From Streptomyces luteolifulvus (GTDB lineage Bacteria; Actinomycetota; Actinomycetes; Streptomycetales; Streptomycetaceae): a stretch of 64,000 nucleotides of DNA. Made by a program: the position numbers and the translations under genes. Of the stretch, positions 25,556 through 34,593 are shown in pieces. The stretch covers positions 62,001-126,000 of the forward strand of contig NZ_VZRB01000025.1 in the NCBI RefSeq assembly GCF_008806595.1, written 5' to 3'. The notes beneath the pieces are model-generated. The model was not told where the DNA came from and searched no databases. It saw only the letters and a program-made list of their open reading frames with translations. Each line of letters starts with the position of its first letter. Position 1 is the first letter of the stretch.

Positions 25556-27259
25556 TCAGTGACCGGGGTCGCAGCAGTCGTCCGCGGCGGCGTCCCCGTG
25601 GGTGGCGCCCGACACTGCTTCGAGGCGGCAGAAGCAGGAGGCCTCGATCGGTACGTCCGCCGTGGCGGTGGCGAGCTTGAGCTGCTGGGCGAGGAGCTGT
25701 GCCTCCCCCGGCTTGCCGAGCCGGACGAGACACTCGTGCAGTCCGTGCAGGGACCAGACGTTGCCCGGGTGCTGCAGCGGACGCGGCAGCGTGCCGTCGA
25801 GCCCCAGGTCGGCCCGGTAGACGGCCTCGGCCTCAGTGACGCGCCCGCGTTCCAGGAGCAGGGCTCCGTATGCGTGGCGGGTGGGCTGCATCCATCCCCA
25901 CGGCTCGTCGTAGGGGAGGTTGTCGTCCAGTTCGATCGACCGCTCCAGCGCGGCGAAGGCGGCGTCGTAGTTGCCCTTGCGGTACTCGAGTTCGCCGTCG
26001 AGCATCGCGGACGCGACGGCGAGGATGTCCGCGCAGGTGTTGTTGAACAGCATCCGCGTCTCGGGCACTCGGCCGACCGCCTCCCGGAACAGCAGGCGCT
26101 CGTTCTCCGCCTCGGTGATCCGGCCGGTCGCGGAGAGGGCGACGCCGCGGGCGTAGTGCAGCATGGCCGTGCTCGTGCTGTGGAGGACCGGGTCCGCGGG
26201 CATGGGCAGGCGCAGGATGTCGTCCCAGCGGCCGAAGCGGATCAGGACATGGACCCGCATGGCGAGGAAGCCCTCCAGCCAGTCCGCCATGGGCGGGCTC
26301 TCCACGCGCAGCAGGTCCTCCGGGATGGACGCCTCCAGCCGGGCGGCGGTCTCCAGGGCGGTCCGGGACTGGCCGAGGAACATCGCGCCGTAGATCTTGA
26401 AGTGGTAGTTGTGCGACCGGTACAGGGTGTAGAAGTTCATCGCCCCGGCCCGGGCGTGGAACTTCTCGTCGGCGGTGATCGCCGCGCTGTTGTCCGACAC
26501 CACGCGCCGGTAGTCGCCGCACAGCACCTCCAGGTGGGAGGGCATGTGCTGGAGGTGGCCGGCGTCGGGCACCAGGCCGCGCAGCCGGTCGGCGACGGGC
26601 AGGGCCGACTCGGGGGACGGGGACATCTCCATCAGATGGATGTACAGGTGCACGATGCCGGGGTGAGCCTCCCCGGCAGCCGTGGCGAGCGCGCGGTCGA
26701 GGACGGTCTTGGCCTCGAGCGTGCGGGCGCCCTCGGCCGGCTCGCCGGTCCGCAGGTCCCACAGCTGCCAGGGGGTGAGGTTCATCAGGGCGTCGGCGTA
26801 CAGGGTGGCGATGTCGAGATCGTCGGGGTCCAGGTCGTGGACGACGCGCATGCTGTCGGCGTAAGGCGCGTTCCACACCGAGCAGTCCTCGACGGCCTCC
26901 GACTGCGGATAGCGGGCACGCAGCGCGCCGATCAGTGCCCGTTCCACGGGCGTCGCGCCGGCCATCGCCTTCTCGTGGGCGAGTTCCACGGCGGCATGGG
27001 TGCGCTCGACGGTCCGGGCGAGGTCCTGCTCGTCGAAGAACTCCCAGGGTTTGTTGTAGTTGGGGCCGAGCGCGTAGGCGATGCCCCAGTACGCCATGGC
27101 GCACTCGGGATCGGCCGCGGCGGCGGCTTCGAAGCAGGAGACGGCTTCTTCGTGGTTGAAGGCGTACGTCCACACCAGTCCCCGGTCGAACCACAGCTGG
27201 GCCTCCGGGGAGGCGGTCGACACGGGGCGGCCGTGGGCGCCGAGGTCGTAGTAATCCAT
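25556..27259 (-). CDS. Tetratricopeptide-repeat protein, 567 aa
   Basis: Helical repeats are visible throughout, with TPR-like units such as NHEEAVSCFEAAAAADPECA near residue 37 and GKPGEAQLLAQQLKLATATA near the end. Conserved blocks (YGIAYALGPNYNKPWEFFD-like; LQHMPSHLEVLCGDYRR) mark a family of about 550-residue TPR proteins that I know only as hypothetical. There is no signal peptide. The C-terminus ends with adjacent cysteines (DDCCDPGH), possibly a metal site. The function is unknown. Confidence 0.75.
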   Translation of the reverse strand: MDYYDLGAHGRPVSTASPEAQLWFDRGLVWTYAFNHEEAVSCFEAAAAADPECAMAYWGIAYALGPNYNKPWEFFDEQDLARTVERTHAAVELAHEKAMAGATPVERALIGALRARYPQSEAVEDCSVWNAPYADSMRVVHDLDPDDLDIATLYADALMNLTPWQLWDLRTGEPAEGARTLEAKTVLDRALATAAGEAHPGIVHLYIHLMEMSPSPESALPVADRLRGLVPDAGHLQHMPSHLEVLCGDYRRVVSDNSAAITADEKFHARAGAMNFYTLYRSHNYHFKIYGAMFLGQSRTALETAARLEASIPEDLLRVESPPMADWLEGFLAMRVHVLIRFGRWDDILRLPMPADPVLHSTSTAMLHYARGVALSATGRITEAENERLLFREAVGRVPETRMLFNNTCADILAVASAMLDGELEYRKGNYDAAFAALERSIELDDNLPYDEPWGWMQPTRHAYGALLLERGRVTEAEAVYRADLGLDGTLPRPLQHPGNVWSLHGLHECLVRLGKPGEAQLLAQQLKLATATADVPIEASCFCRLEAVSGATHGDAAADDCCDPGH

Positions 27260-27336
27260 ACGATGTCCCCTGATTGCGCGGCACCCACCAGCCTAGGTGT
27301 GATCTTGCGTTTGCAGAAGCACCGGACGCCCGGCGC

Positions 27337-28536
27337 TCACCGTCCGTCGCGCAGCAGGGAGCAGACGAAGTTCTCCTGGATGGCGCGCAGCCGCGCCAGC
27401 CGGGCGGGGTCGGTGTCCTCGTTGATCTGGCTGGTGACCGAGAACGTCATCGAACGGCTGCCGTCCGGTGTCGCCACCGCCAGCTGTGTGTAGCCCGGGA
27501 AGTTGCCGGTGTGGCCCAGCACGACCCCGCAACGGGTCTCGTAGCGGAAGATCGCCAGTCCCCCGCTGTTGCGTCCCGGGCCGGCGGGTTGGGACGCGGC
27601 GCCCGGGATCCACTGCCGCTGCTCCCGCACCACGGCCCTGCCGTGGAGCGCGCCCTTGGCATAGCCGCGGATGAAGCGGGTCAGGTCGGCCGGGGTGGAG
27701 ATGATGCCTCCGGACGCCCACACGCCGGAGGCGCTGACGGCCTCGCTGATGTCCTCCGGGGAGTCGGGGTCGCTCATGTCGTACCCGTGCAGGAAGGGCT
27801 CGGGAATGCGGAAGCCCTGCGGGAGGCTGGTGTCGCGCATCTCCAGCGGCCGGTAGACCAGTCTGCGCAGCAGCTGTTCGTACGGGGTGCGGGTGACCGC
27901 TTCCGCCATCAGGGCGACGGCGATGTTGTCGGAGTTGGAGTACTCGTACCGGCTGCCCGGGGCGAACCGCAGGGGTTCGTCGGCCACCCAGTCGAGCAGG
28001 CGGCGGGAGTCGAAGTGGTGGCGCGGGTCGGCCGTGAACACGGCGATGAACTCGGGGTCCTGCGTGTAGTCCGGCAGGCCGCTGGTGTGGTTCAGCAGCT
28101 GCCGCAGCGTGACCGAGCCCCAGTCCTCGGGAAGGTTCGGCAGCCGCTCGCTGAGGGTGTCGTCCAGATCCAGGGCACCACGGTCGACCAGGGTCAGTGC
28201 CACCGCGCCGCTGAAGGCCTTGGCCACGCTCGCGATCCGCATGTGGTCGGTCACATGGGGCCGGCGGCCCGTCGCGAGGTCGGCGACCCCGGCCCGCAGG
28301 ACACGGCTCTCCCAGCCGTTGCGCAGCAGGGCGATGATTCCGGGCGGACCGCCCGGCTCGCTGACGAACCGGTCGATCTGACGCTGCAGCGCACGGTCGT
28401 CCGACGGGCCGGGGGTGGCGGCGGTGCCCGCGCTGGCCGGGACCAGCACGGACACAGAAGCGGCCGCGACGACGAACGCCGTGCGCAGTCGCGGTCGTAG
28501 CACGGCACGCAAGGACCGTACGGTGCGCAGGGACAT
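27337..28536 (-). CDS. Secreted serine hydrolase of the beta-lactamase/DD-peptidase fold
   Basis: A signal peptide (residues 1-40, ending ASAGTAA) precedes a class C-type domain. The catalytic S103-V-A-K106 box, the Y199-S-N201 box and a GHTGNFPG box near residue 343 in place of KTG are all present. Such enzymes act outside the cell as D-Ala-D-Ala carboxypeptidases, esterases or D-aminopeptidases; the substrate is not clear. The ATG at 28536 has AGGAG five bases upstream; the TTG one codon earlier is rejected. Confidence 0.88.
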   Translation of the reverse strand: MSLRTVRSLRAVLRPRLRTAFVVAAASVSVLVPASAGTAATPGPSDDRALQRQIDRFVSEPGGPPGIIALLRNGWESRVLRAGVADLATGRRPHVTDHMRIASVAKAFSGAVALTLVDRGALDLDDTLSERLPNLPEDWGSVTLRQLLNHTSGLPDYTQDPEFIAVFTADPRHHFDSRRLLDWVADEPLRFAPGSRYEYSNSDNIAVALMAEAVTRTPYEQLLRRLVYRPLEMRDTSLPQGFRIPEPFLHGYDMSDPDSPEDISEAVSASGVWASGGIISTPADLTRFIRGYAKGALHGRAVVREQRQWIPGAASQPAGPGRNSGGLAIFRYETRCGVVLGHTGNFPGYTQLAVATPDGSRSMTFSVTSQINEDTDPARLARLRAIQENFVCSLLRDGR

Positions 28537-28625
28537 CAAGGCTCCTGAAGGTGGGCGTCAGTGCGGGTCAAGCCTCACCGGCGGCACTGACGCCCGCGCT
28601 TTGTGCTGCTGCAATCAGCCCAACG

Positions 28626-29909
28626 TCACTGCCGGCTGCCGGGCCTCGGATCGCCGATCACTCCGATCCGGATGCCCAGCCAGGGATAGGTGTGGTTGTA
28701 GAACACGTTGTCCTGCGGTTGCAGCCCGACCGCGGAGGGCCACATCTGGTAGGCCGGGGCGTTGGAGACTCCGCCGTGCAGCCGCCGCCAGACCCTCAGG
28801 GAGCTCTGTCCGAAGGGGGGCGGGGTGATCGTGTCGGTCCACTCGACCGCGTTGCCGCCCTGGTCGAGGGTGCCCCACGGCGAGGTGGTCCTCGCCCCGC
28901 CGACGGTGCTCACGCTTGCCTGGTAGACGTCGGCATAGAGGATGGGGTCGAGTCCGAGCGGGTTCACGGTGGAGCAGACGTCGGGCTGGAACTGTGCCGG
29001 GCACCAGCTCGGTGCCGGCTTTCCGCTCGCGTGGTACGAGGCCAGGGGCTGGGTGGCCGCGTTGGTGACGTCACCGGTGGTCGGGTTGAGAACGGTGGGG
29101 CTGGGGGCGGTCGCGTCGCCGTCGCCGAAGACTCCCGGGTTGGTCGGGTACTTCCAGTAGGAGTACGTGCCGCCGCCGCGCGGGTCGTAGTAGGCCGCCT
29201 TGATCCATTCGTCCTGGCTCGGCAGGACGAAGCCCGTGCGAGCGGTCCGGGTCGTGTTGGGCCGGGCCAGGTCGTACATCCCGCGCTCGGTCCGCGACGA
29301 CAGTGCGACCTGGTACGTGACATAGGCGAAGCCGTCGCCGCTGCTGGACCGCTCGGAGATCAGCCGGCCGTTGTACAACGAGTTGACGAAGCGGGCCGCT
29401 CTCAGGAAGTCCGAGAAGGCGTACGGCTTGTCGGCCCATTCCGGGAAGGCCACCGAGTAGTGTCGGCCCCGGCCGGCGGTCGACGAGAAGTTGATCTGGC
29501 CGTACTTCGGCCAGGCCGACGAGCTCTCGGTCTCGTCGTAGAGACGGAGGCGGTTGCGTCCCTCGGGGTCGGCCGTGTTCAGGAAGGCCACCCACTGCGC
29601 GACGGTGACTTCGAGTCGCCCGATCTCATAGGGATAGCGCACGCCGCCGACGGTCTGACAGGTGCTCGGGGAGGGGGAGTCGGCGCACGAGCGGTACACG
29701 GCATCCGTGAACGGGACGACGCCCACCGACGGATTGCCCGGCGCACCGACCTTGACGGTCGTCAGCGTGATGACCGTGCCCTCGCCTCCGGAGGCAGGCG
29801 GCCCGGCGGCAGCGGAGCGGGCGGTCAAGGAAGCGGTGAGCAGCACCGACAGCCCGCACACCGCGACAACGGATCCACTGCGGCGGGTGCGGCGGGAAAC
29901 GACGTACAT
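28626..29909 (-). CDS. Secreted FGE/SUMF1-fold protein, 427 aa
   Basis: A signal peptide (VVAVCGLSVLLTASLTARSA) leads into a formylglycine-generating-enzyme-type domain. Family landmarks are YEIGRLEVTVAQWVAFLN, GFVLPSQDEWIKAAYYDP, WGTLDQGGNAVEWTD and a final LGIRIG. The paired copper-binding cysteines of true formylglycine-generating enzymes are missing at the C-terminal end, so it is unlikely to modify sulfatases. It is more likely a binding or structural use of the fold outside the cell. Confidence 0.8.
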   Translation of the reverse strand: MYVVSRRTRRSGSVVAVCGLSVLLTASLTARSAAAGPPASGGEGTVITLTTVKVGAPGNPSVGVVPFTDAVYRSCADSPSPSTCQTVGGVRYPYEIGRLEVTVAQWVAFLNTADPEGRNRLRLYDETESSSAWPKYGQINFSSTAGRGRHYSVAFPEWADKPYAFSDFLRAARFVNSLYNGRLISERSSSGDGFAYVTYQVALSSRTERGMYDLARPNTTRTARTGFVLPSQDEWIKAAYYDPRGGGTYSYWKYPTNPGVFGDGDATAPSPTVLNPTTGDVTNAATQPLASYHASGKPAPSWCPAQFQPDVCSTVNPLGLDPILYADVYQASVSTVGGARTTSPWGTLDQGGNAVEWTDTITPPPFGQSSLRVWRRLHGGVSNAPAYQMWPSAVGLQPQDNVFYNHTYPWLGIRIGVIGDPRPGSRQ

Positions 29910-29944
29910 GAGCGCTCTTTTCGGTCACGGCGGCCACTTGGTTC

Positions 29945-30139
29945 CTAGTCGTCGCGTCCGGTGTCCAGCAGCTGCTGAAAGCGGCTCATGCAGGGGAGAC
30001 AGTGACGGTTCGTCTCGGCTGCGCCGGGTTCCGGTGGGGACAGCTCGATTCCGCAGAGGCTGCCGGCTCCCTGACGGGCCACCACGTGCCACACCAGCTC
30101 GGTGCTTCCTGTCTGCGGACCTACGCACACCTCGTACAC
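29945..30139 (-). CDS. Small hypothetical protein with cysteine pairs, 64 aa
   Basis: The GTG at 30139 has GGGAG seven bases upstream. The reading begins MYEVCVGPQ and includes LVWHVVARQGAGSLCG and a closing CLPCMSRFQQLLD. The single Cys and CxxC suggest a zinc knuckle. No family is recognised. The frame stays open further upstream, and a longer start at 30166 or 30175 is possible. Confidence 0.45.
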   Translation of the reverse strand: MYEVCVGPQTGSTELVWHVVARQGAGSLCGIELSPPEPGAAETNRHCLPCMSRFQQLLDTGRDD

Positions 30140-30225
30140 GAGGAGACTCCCTTGGCGGCGATGCATCCAGCACACCGCACCGCGGCAGCCCCGTCCTGAT
30201 GCACGAGCCGTTCGCGTGAATCCGC

Positions 30226-30272
30226 ACGACGAAGGCGGCAGGCCCGGTAGCAGGGCCTGCCGCCTGTCGTCG
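30226..30272. terminator. Strong hairpin downstream of the DUF1996 gene
   Basis: AGGCGGCAGGCCC (30233-30245) and GGGCCTGCCGCCT (30253-30265) are perfect 13-bp arms with a 7-nt loop, 12 bases past the DUF1996 stop. This is a likely transcription terminator. Confidence 0.8.
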
Positions 30273-30284
30273 TTCGGGACGTGT

Positions 30285-32297
30285 TTACCTCCCGCTGCGC
30301 CTGGTCCGTCGCAGCAGCACGAATCCGCAGATCAGCAGCACGGCTCCGGCCGCCGCCGGCCACAGGTTCGCGCCGGTCTCGGCCAGCCCGCCCTGGGGAG
30401 CGGCCACGTTCTGCGTGCCGTCACCGGTCGACGGGGTCTCGGTGCTGGTGGTGTAGCTGTCGCCGATCTCCTCCGAGGTGTTCTCCGCCTTGGGCTCGTC
30501 GGCACGCTGGGTGGGCGACGACGTCGCGAGGACCCTGGGTTCGTCGCCACCGGAGCCGTTCCCGGAACCGTTCGCGGAGTCGTTCGCGGAATCGCTCCCG
30601 GAGCCGTTCGCGGAGTCGTCCGGCTGGACGGAGCCCGGCGTATCGGCCGGGTCCTGGGTGGCCTGGTCGTTGCCGCCGCCGTTGCCCGCCGTGTCGTCCT
30701 GCCCGTCACCCGGGGTCTCGGGGGCAGACGTCGGCTGGTCGTTCGGGTTCTCGGTGGGCTGCTCCCCCGGGTTCTCGGTCGGCTCGTCCGAGCCGCCCGG
30801 TTCCTCCGCCTGGCCGGCCCCGCACTCGCGGCCCTCGTTGATGCAGTCGGCCATCTCCTGCATCAGGTTCTCGTCGAAGACGTTGATGAAGTCGCCGTGG
30901 TCGGTGACGGGCTTGTGCAGCTGCTCGGGGAAGGAGTCCACCGCGAACAGCGGGGTCGTCCGGCCGCCGTCCTGGAGGCTGGGCGCGTCCACGTCGTAGA
31001 CGATGCGCTGGACCAGCTGCGGGATGGCCGTGAAACCCTGCCCGCAGCTGCCGTCGGCCTGGGCGAACGCCACATGGGTGCGGTGGTTGGCGCTGTCGAT
31101 GTTGCGACCGTCCCAGCAGCTCTGGAACTTGAAGGTACGGACCACGTCGCTGCCCTGCGGGCACAGCGGGTACTTGTCCTTCAGCTGCCGGTCCTCGAAC
31201 CCGGTGCAGCTCCATGAGGCGTTGGCGTTGGCCGGGCCGTTGACGAACGCCTTGGCGTCGCCGGTGATGATGCGCAGCAGCCGCGGCATGGCCGTGACCT
31301 CGCTGCGCGGGTTGCCCACGAAGGTGAGGGTGACGTCCTTGGCCGTGACGATCTCACCCGCGTTTCCCTCGATGCCGCCGCCCGGGGAGTTGGCGTCCTG
31401 CTCCTGGGTGCCGTTCTGCAGCCGCAGCACGGGCCAGTAGTAGGTGGACTTGTCGCCCTGGTCCTCGCAGGTCGTCTCCGCGTTCGCCAGGTCGTCGTCG
31501 CTCGCGAAGGCGTTGTTGGACTGGTTTCCGATGTAGTCGTGGAAGTGGTGGGCGCCGTTGGACACACCCGGGGCGACGATGACGTTGTCCGAGTTGAACA
31601 GGCCGTTCGCGTTCACCCCGCAGCGCGTGGTGAACGTGCCCGTCGATGCGCCGTCCTGCGGATCCGGGGACTGCACATTGGGCTGGACAGCGGTGATGTC
31701 CGCGAAGTCCGCGGCCACGGGGCCGTTGCCCGCCTGACCGCCGTTGCCCTGCTGCTGTCCACCGTCCTGGCCGCCCCCCTGCTGCTCCTGGCCGGGCTGC
31801 GCACCGTCGTCGCCGCCGCTGCCGTCACCGGGCTGCTCGGCCGACTCGCGCAGTGTGCAGGGAGCCAGTTGGTCAAGGCCCTCGGGACGGTCGCCGACCT
31901 GGTCGATGGCGGCGGCTATACGCTCGATCGTCTCGGCGCGGTCCTCCTTCAGCGGGTTCATGATCTCGCTGTCGGTGGCGCTGCTGTCCCGGTTGCCGGC
32001 CTCCGCCGGATCCTGCAACCGCTGGTAGGCCTCGGCTATCTGCTTGTCCAGAAGAGCGAGTTCGTTGTCGACCTCCTCCCGCGCCTCGTCCGGGACGGTG
32101 GTCAACTGGGCGCCGACGTCCGGGCAGTCGATCGTGGCGGTGCCCGAGACGGGAGAGGCTTCTTGTCCCCAACCGTCCTCGGTGGCCGAGGCGTACACGT
32201 TCACCGCCACCAGACCACCGCCCCCCAGCATCAGTGCCACTGCTGCAAAGGTCGCTCGTCGTGCGCCTGTTGGGCGTCTGCGCTTATTGCGTCCCAC
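30285..32297 (-). CDS. DUF1996 wall-anchored protein with LAETG sorting signal
   Basis: The protein has a signal segment (residues about 14-38), a helical region with a coiled-coil look (VDNELALLDKQIAEAYQRLQ), a Gln/Gly-rich linker, the DUF1996 domain (GVSNGAHHFHDYIGNQSNN; NHRTHVAFAQADGSCGQGF), a long Pro/Glu/Asp/Ser stalk, and a sorting signal: LAETG, a membrane helix and a basic tail. LAxTG is the motif used by class E sortases in Streptomyces, so it should be fixed to the cell wall. The GTG at 32297 with AGGAG seven bases upstream is preferred to the ATG at 32333. Confidence 0.85.
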   Translation of the reverse strand: MGRNKRRRPTGARRATFAAVALMLGGGGLVAVNVYASATEDGWGQEASPVSGTATIDCPDVGAQLTTVPDEAREEVDNELALLDKQIAEAYQRLQDPAEAGNRDSSATDSEIMNPLKEDRAETIERIAAAIDQVGDRPEGLDQLAPCTLRESAEQPGDGSGGDDGAQPGQEQQGGGQDGGQQQGNGGQAGNGPVAADFADITAVQPNVQSPDPQDGASTGTFTTRCGVNANGLFNSDNVIVAPGVSNGAHHFHDYIGNQSNNAFASDDDLANAETTCEDQGDKSTYYWPVLRLQNGTQEQDANSPGGGIEGNAGEIVTAKDVTLTFVGNPRSEVTAMPRLLRIITGDAKAFVNGPANANASWSCTGFEDRQLKDKYPLCPQGSDVVRTFKFQSCWDGRNIDSANHRTHVAFAQADGSCGQGFTAIPQLVQRIVYDVDAPSLQDGGRTTPLFAVDSFPEQLHKPVTDHGDFINVFDENLMQEMADCINEGRECGAGQAEEPGGSDEPTENPGEQPTENPNDQPTSAPETPGDGQDDTAGNGGGNDQATQDPADTPGSVQPDDSANGSGSDSANDSANGSGNGSGGDEPRVLATSSPTQRADEPKAENTSEEIGDSYTTSTETPSTGDGTQNVAAPQGGLAETGANLWPAAAGAVLLICGFVLLRRTRRSGR

Positions 32298-32447
32298 GGA
32301 AGTACTCCTGCGCGTCTCGGTCGGCGAGGGCATGCAATACCCCCGCCCTATACGGAGCCGTGGGACGCAGTGTTCAACCGACTCGGAAATTCATAGGAAC
32401 CTGGTAGGAACCCGCTGGCTCAGCAGACAATACCGGTCACTCGCCGG

Positions 32448-32861
32448 TCATCCTGCCGCGGAGTCGAACCGCAGCCGCACCTGTTCCTCCAGGCGCCGCA
32501 GGCCGCTGTCGAGGGCGGAGTCGACCGCCGGCCGGCCCGGGTCATGGCTGTCGTCGACGAAGGACAGATGCACCGTCACCTCGCTGGCTCCGCTGCCCAG
32601 GCCCGCGACCTGCAGCCAGCCCGTGTAGCTGTCCTCTTCACGGGTGCCCCATTCGAGGCGCATCTCTTCGGGGCGCGCCCGCAGCAGCGCCGGGATGTCC
32701 TGGTCGGTGCGGTCCTCGTGCACGGTGACGGCCGGCGGGTCCTCCACACGCACATGCAGCGCCTCCGGCAGCCAGGCGCTCAGCTGGCCGGTATTGGCGG
32801 CCTGGTCGAAGACGTGCTCCGGCTGTGCGGGCATCGTGCGTGAGCGTTCGTACTCGGTCAT
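32448..32861 (-). CDS. SRPBCC superfamily protein, 137 aa
   Basis: A single START/Bet v1-like domain is likely: EYERSRTMPAQPEHVFDQAA at the start, VTVHLSFVDDS in the middle and a helical end DSGLRRLEEQVRLRF. Proteins of this kind bind hydrophobic ligands in the cytosol. GAGGAG lies 10 bases before the ATG. It is divergent from the GAF-ANTAR gene across 145 bp. Confidence 0.75.
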   Translation of the reverse strand: MTEYERSRTMPAQPEHVFDQAANTGQLSAWLPEALHVRVEDPPAVTVHEDRTDQDIPALLRARPEEMRLEWGTREEDSYTGWLQVAGLGSGASEVTVHLSFVDDSHDPGRPAVDSALDSGLRRLEEQVRLRFDSAAG

Positions 32862-33006
32862 CGGCACACCACTCCTCGGTTCGATGTCGTACGACGGGAC
32901 GCGTGTCCTTCCCGCGTGCCCCGCCTGCCGCAACCGAACCAGTGTCTCCCGCTCCGACCTGCGCGGTGTGTGCAAGGGTGGGGGTGGGCCAGCGTGAGGA
33001 GGACCG

Positions 33007-33699
33007 GTGGACTGGCGGACGTTCGCGCAGCAGATGGCTTCCATGGCGCGGGATCTTCTGGCGCAGGAGACCGTCGGTGACACGCTGGAGCGCATCACGA
33101 GCTCCGCGGTGGAGCTGGTGGAGGGCTGCGATGCGGCCGGAATCCTCGTCCTGCGCGGCGGCAAGGTGAAGTCGCTCGCACCCAGCGAACATATGGTGAC
33201 CGAGAGCGACCGCCTTCAGGGGCAGCTGAGGGAGGGCCCCTGCTTCGACGCGGCGCGACCCGAGAGCAGTGAGCGGGTCTTCCGCATCCACGACTTCAAC
33301 GAGCGCCCCGAGCGCTGGAAGGCCTTCGTTCCACAGGCACGGGCACTCGGGGTCGGCAGCATGATGGGGTTCCTGCTCTACACCGAGGAGGAGGAGCTCG
33401 GCGCCCTGAACCTGTACTCGCGAGCGCCCGGCGCCTTCACCGACGCCAGTGAGACCGCCGGCTGGCTGCTGGCCTCCCATGCCGCGGTCGCCCTGTCCAG
33501 CGCCCGGACCGACGCCCAGATGAAGGAAGCGATCGCCACGCGCCACATCATCGGCGAGGCGATGGGCATCCTCATGGGCCGCCACCACATCACCGAGGAG
33601 CAGGCCTTCGACGTCCTGCGCACACACTCCCAGGAGACGAACACCAAACTGCGCGAGGTGGCCCGGCAGGTGTGCGAAACGGGCAGTCCGGAGCGGTGA
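33007..33699 (+). CDS. GAF and ANTAR domain RNA-binding regulator, 230 aa
   Basis: Residues about 20-160 are a GAF sensor domain (ITSSAVELVEGCDAAGILVL; EGPCFDAAR; MMGFLLYTEEEELGALNLYS). Residues 165-225 are an ANTAR domain (RHIIGEAMGILMGRHHITEE) that binds paired hairpins in mRNA leaders to prevent termination. The GTG start has GAGGAGGA just upstream. The signal and target RNAs are unknown. Confidence 0.92.
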   Translation: MDWRTFAQQMASMARDLLAQETVGDTLERITSSAVELVEGCDAAGILVLRGGKVKSLAPSEHMVTESDRLQGQLREGPCFDAARPESSERVFRIHDFNERPERWKAFVPQARALGVGSMMGFLLYTEEEELGALNLYSRAPGAFTDASETAGWLLASHAAVALSSARTDAQMKEAIATRHIIGEAMGILMGRHHITEEQAFDVLRTHSQETNTKLREVARQVCETGSPER

Positions 33700-33759
33700 A
33701 CTCCGGCAGCCCGGACTCCCTTCTCGACCCGGAGCCGGTGGCCGGAACCGGCCTCCGGT

Positions 33760-34530
33760 TCACACGAACCGGTCGAGCGCCTCGGTCAGCTCCGCCGGCT
33801 TCTCCACCGGGAGTTCGTGGCCCGCGTCGATGATGCGGACGACCGCGTCGGGGTACGCCTTCGCCATGCGCAGCATCTGCGGGACCGGAAGCTGGATGTC
33901 GTGGTAGCCGTGCACCAGGAGGGTGGGCACACGGATCTCGCCGACCCGGTCCAGGACATCGAAGGCCCGCATGGCGCCGTACAGCGTCATCACGACCTCC
34001 TTCGGTGTGTCCGCGGAGGCGCGGATGTACTTGCGGATCTCCTCGCGCGGGTAGCCCGGGGCGAAGGCCCGCTGGATGTTGGCGGCGACGAAGAGCTTGA
34101 ACGGGACGAGCGTCGACGCCGCCATCACCAGGCCTCTCCCCCGGTTGTAGACCATGCGGCTGATCGAGTCCACCAGCACCATGCGCTCGACCCGCTCGGG
34201 GTGGGCCAGGGCGATGGTCTGCGAGATCATCCCGCCCATCGAGTGGCCGACCAGGACGAACCGTTCGACCTTCAGGTGGTCGAGGAGGGCGAGGACGTCC
34301 TCCGCCAGCTCCGCAATCGTCCGCACTCCCGCCCCGCTGCTGTCGCCGTGGCCGCGCAGATCGAGCCGGATCACCCGACGTGTGTTCGCGAAGTGCGCCA
34401 TCTGGTGGTCCCAGCGGTGCCGGTTCGCCGTCCAGCCGTGGACGAACACCAGGGGTACGCCGGCGCCGTCGCGCGGGCCCTCGTCGTCGTACGTCAGTGC
34501 TGCGCCGTCGACTTCGAGCTGCTCCGGCAT
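33760..34530 (-). CDS. Alpha/beta hydrolase, 256 aa
   Basis: A compact hydrolase with VFVHGWTANRHRW (oxyanion loop), the nucleophile elbow GHSMGG with Ser97 and a closing histidine in IIDAGHELPVEKP near residue 238. It is a cytosolic esterase-type enzyme of unknown substrate. It ends 60 bp from the convergent GAF-ANTAR gene, where an imperfect CCGGAGCCGGT/ACCGGCCTCCGG hairpin may act as a terminator. Confidence 0.88.
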   Translation of the reverse strand: MPEQLEVDGAALTYDDEGPRDGAGVPLVFVHGWTANRHRWDHQMAHFANTRRVIRLDLRGHGDSSGAGVRTIAELAEDVLALLDHLKVERFVLVGHSMGGMISQTIALAHPERVERMVLVDSISRMVYNRGRGLVMAASTLVPFKLFVAANIQRAFAPGYPREEIRKYIRASADTPKEVVMTLYGAMRAFDVLDRVGEIRVPTLLVHGYHDIQLPVPQMLRMAKAYPDAVVRIIDAGHELPVEKPAELTEALDRFV

Positions 34531-34593
34531 GGGTGACCTCCTGCGTGCGGTCCGGTTACTGCCGAGTACGTTAACCGGCCACCCCGGCTGCCG

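Noticed and set aside
32298..32333. ATG start at 32333 for the DUF1996 protein
   Set aside because: The GTG at 32297 has AGGAG at ideal spacing and gives a cleaner signal peptide; the upstream ATG has a poorer site. It remains possible.
33719..33765. Hairpin between the GAF-ANTAR gene and the alpha/beta hydrolase as a separate terminator
   Set aside because: The arms pair only with a bulge and the match is common in such GC-rich sequence; it is mentioned under the hydrolase only.
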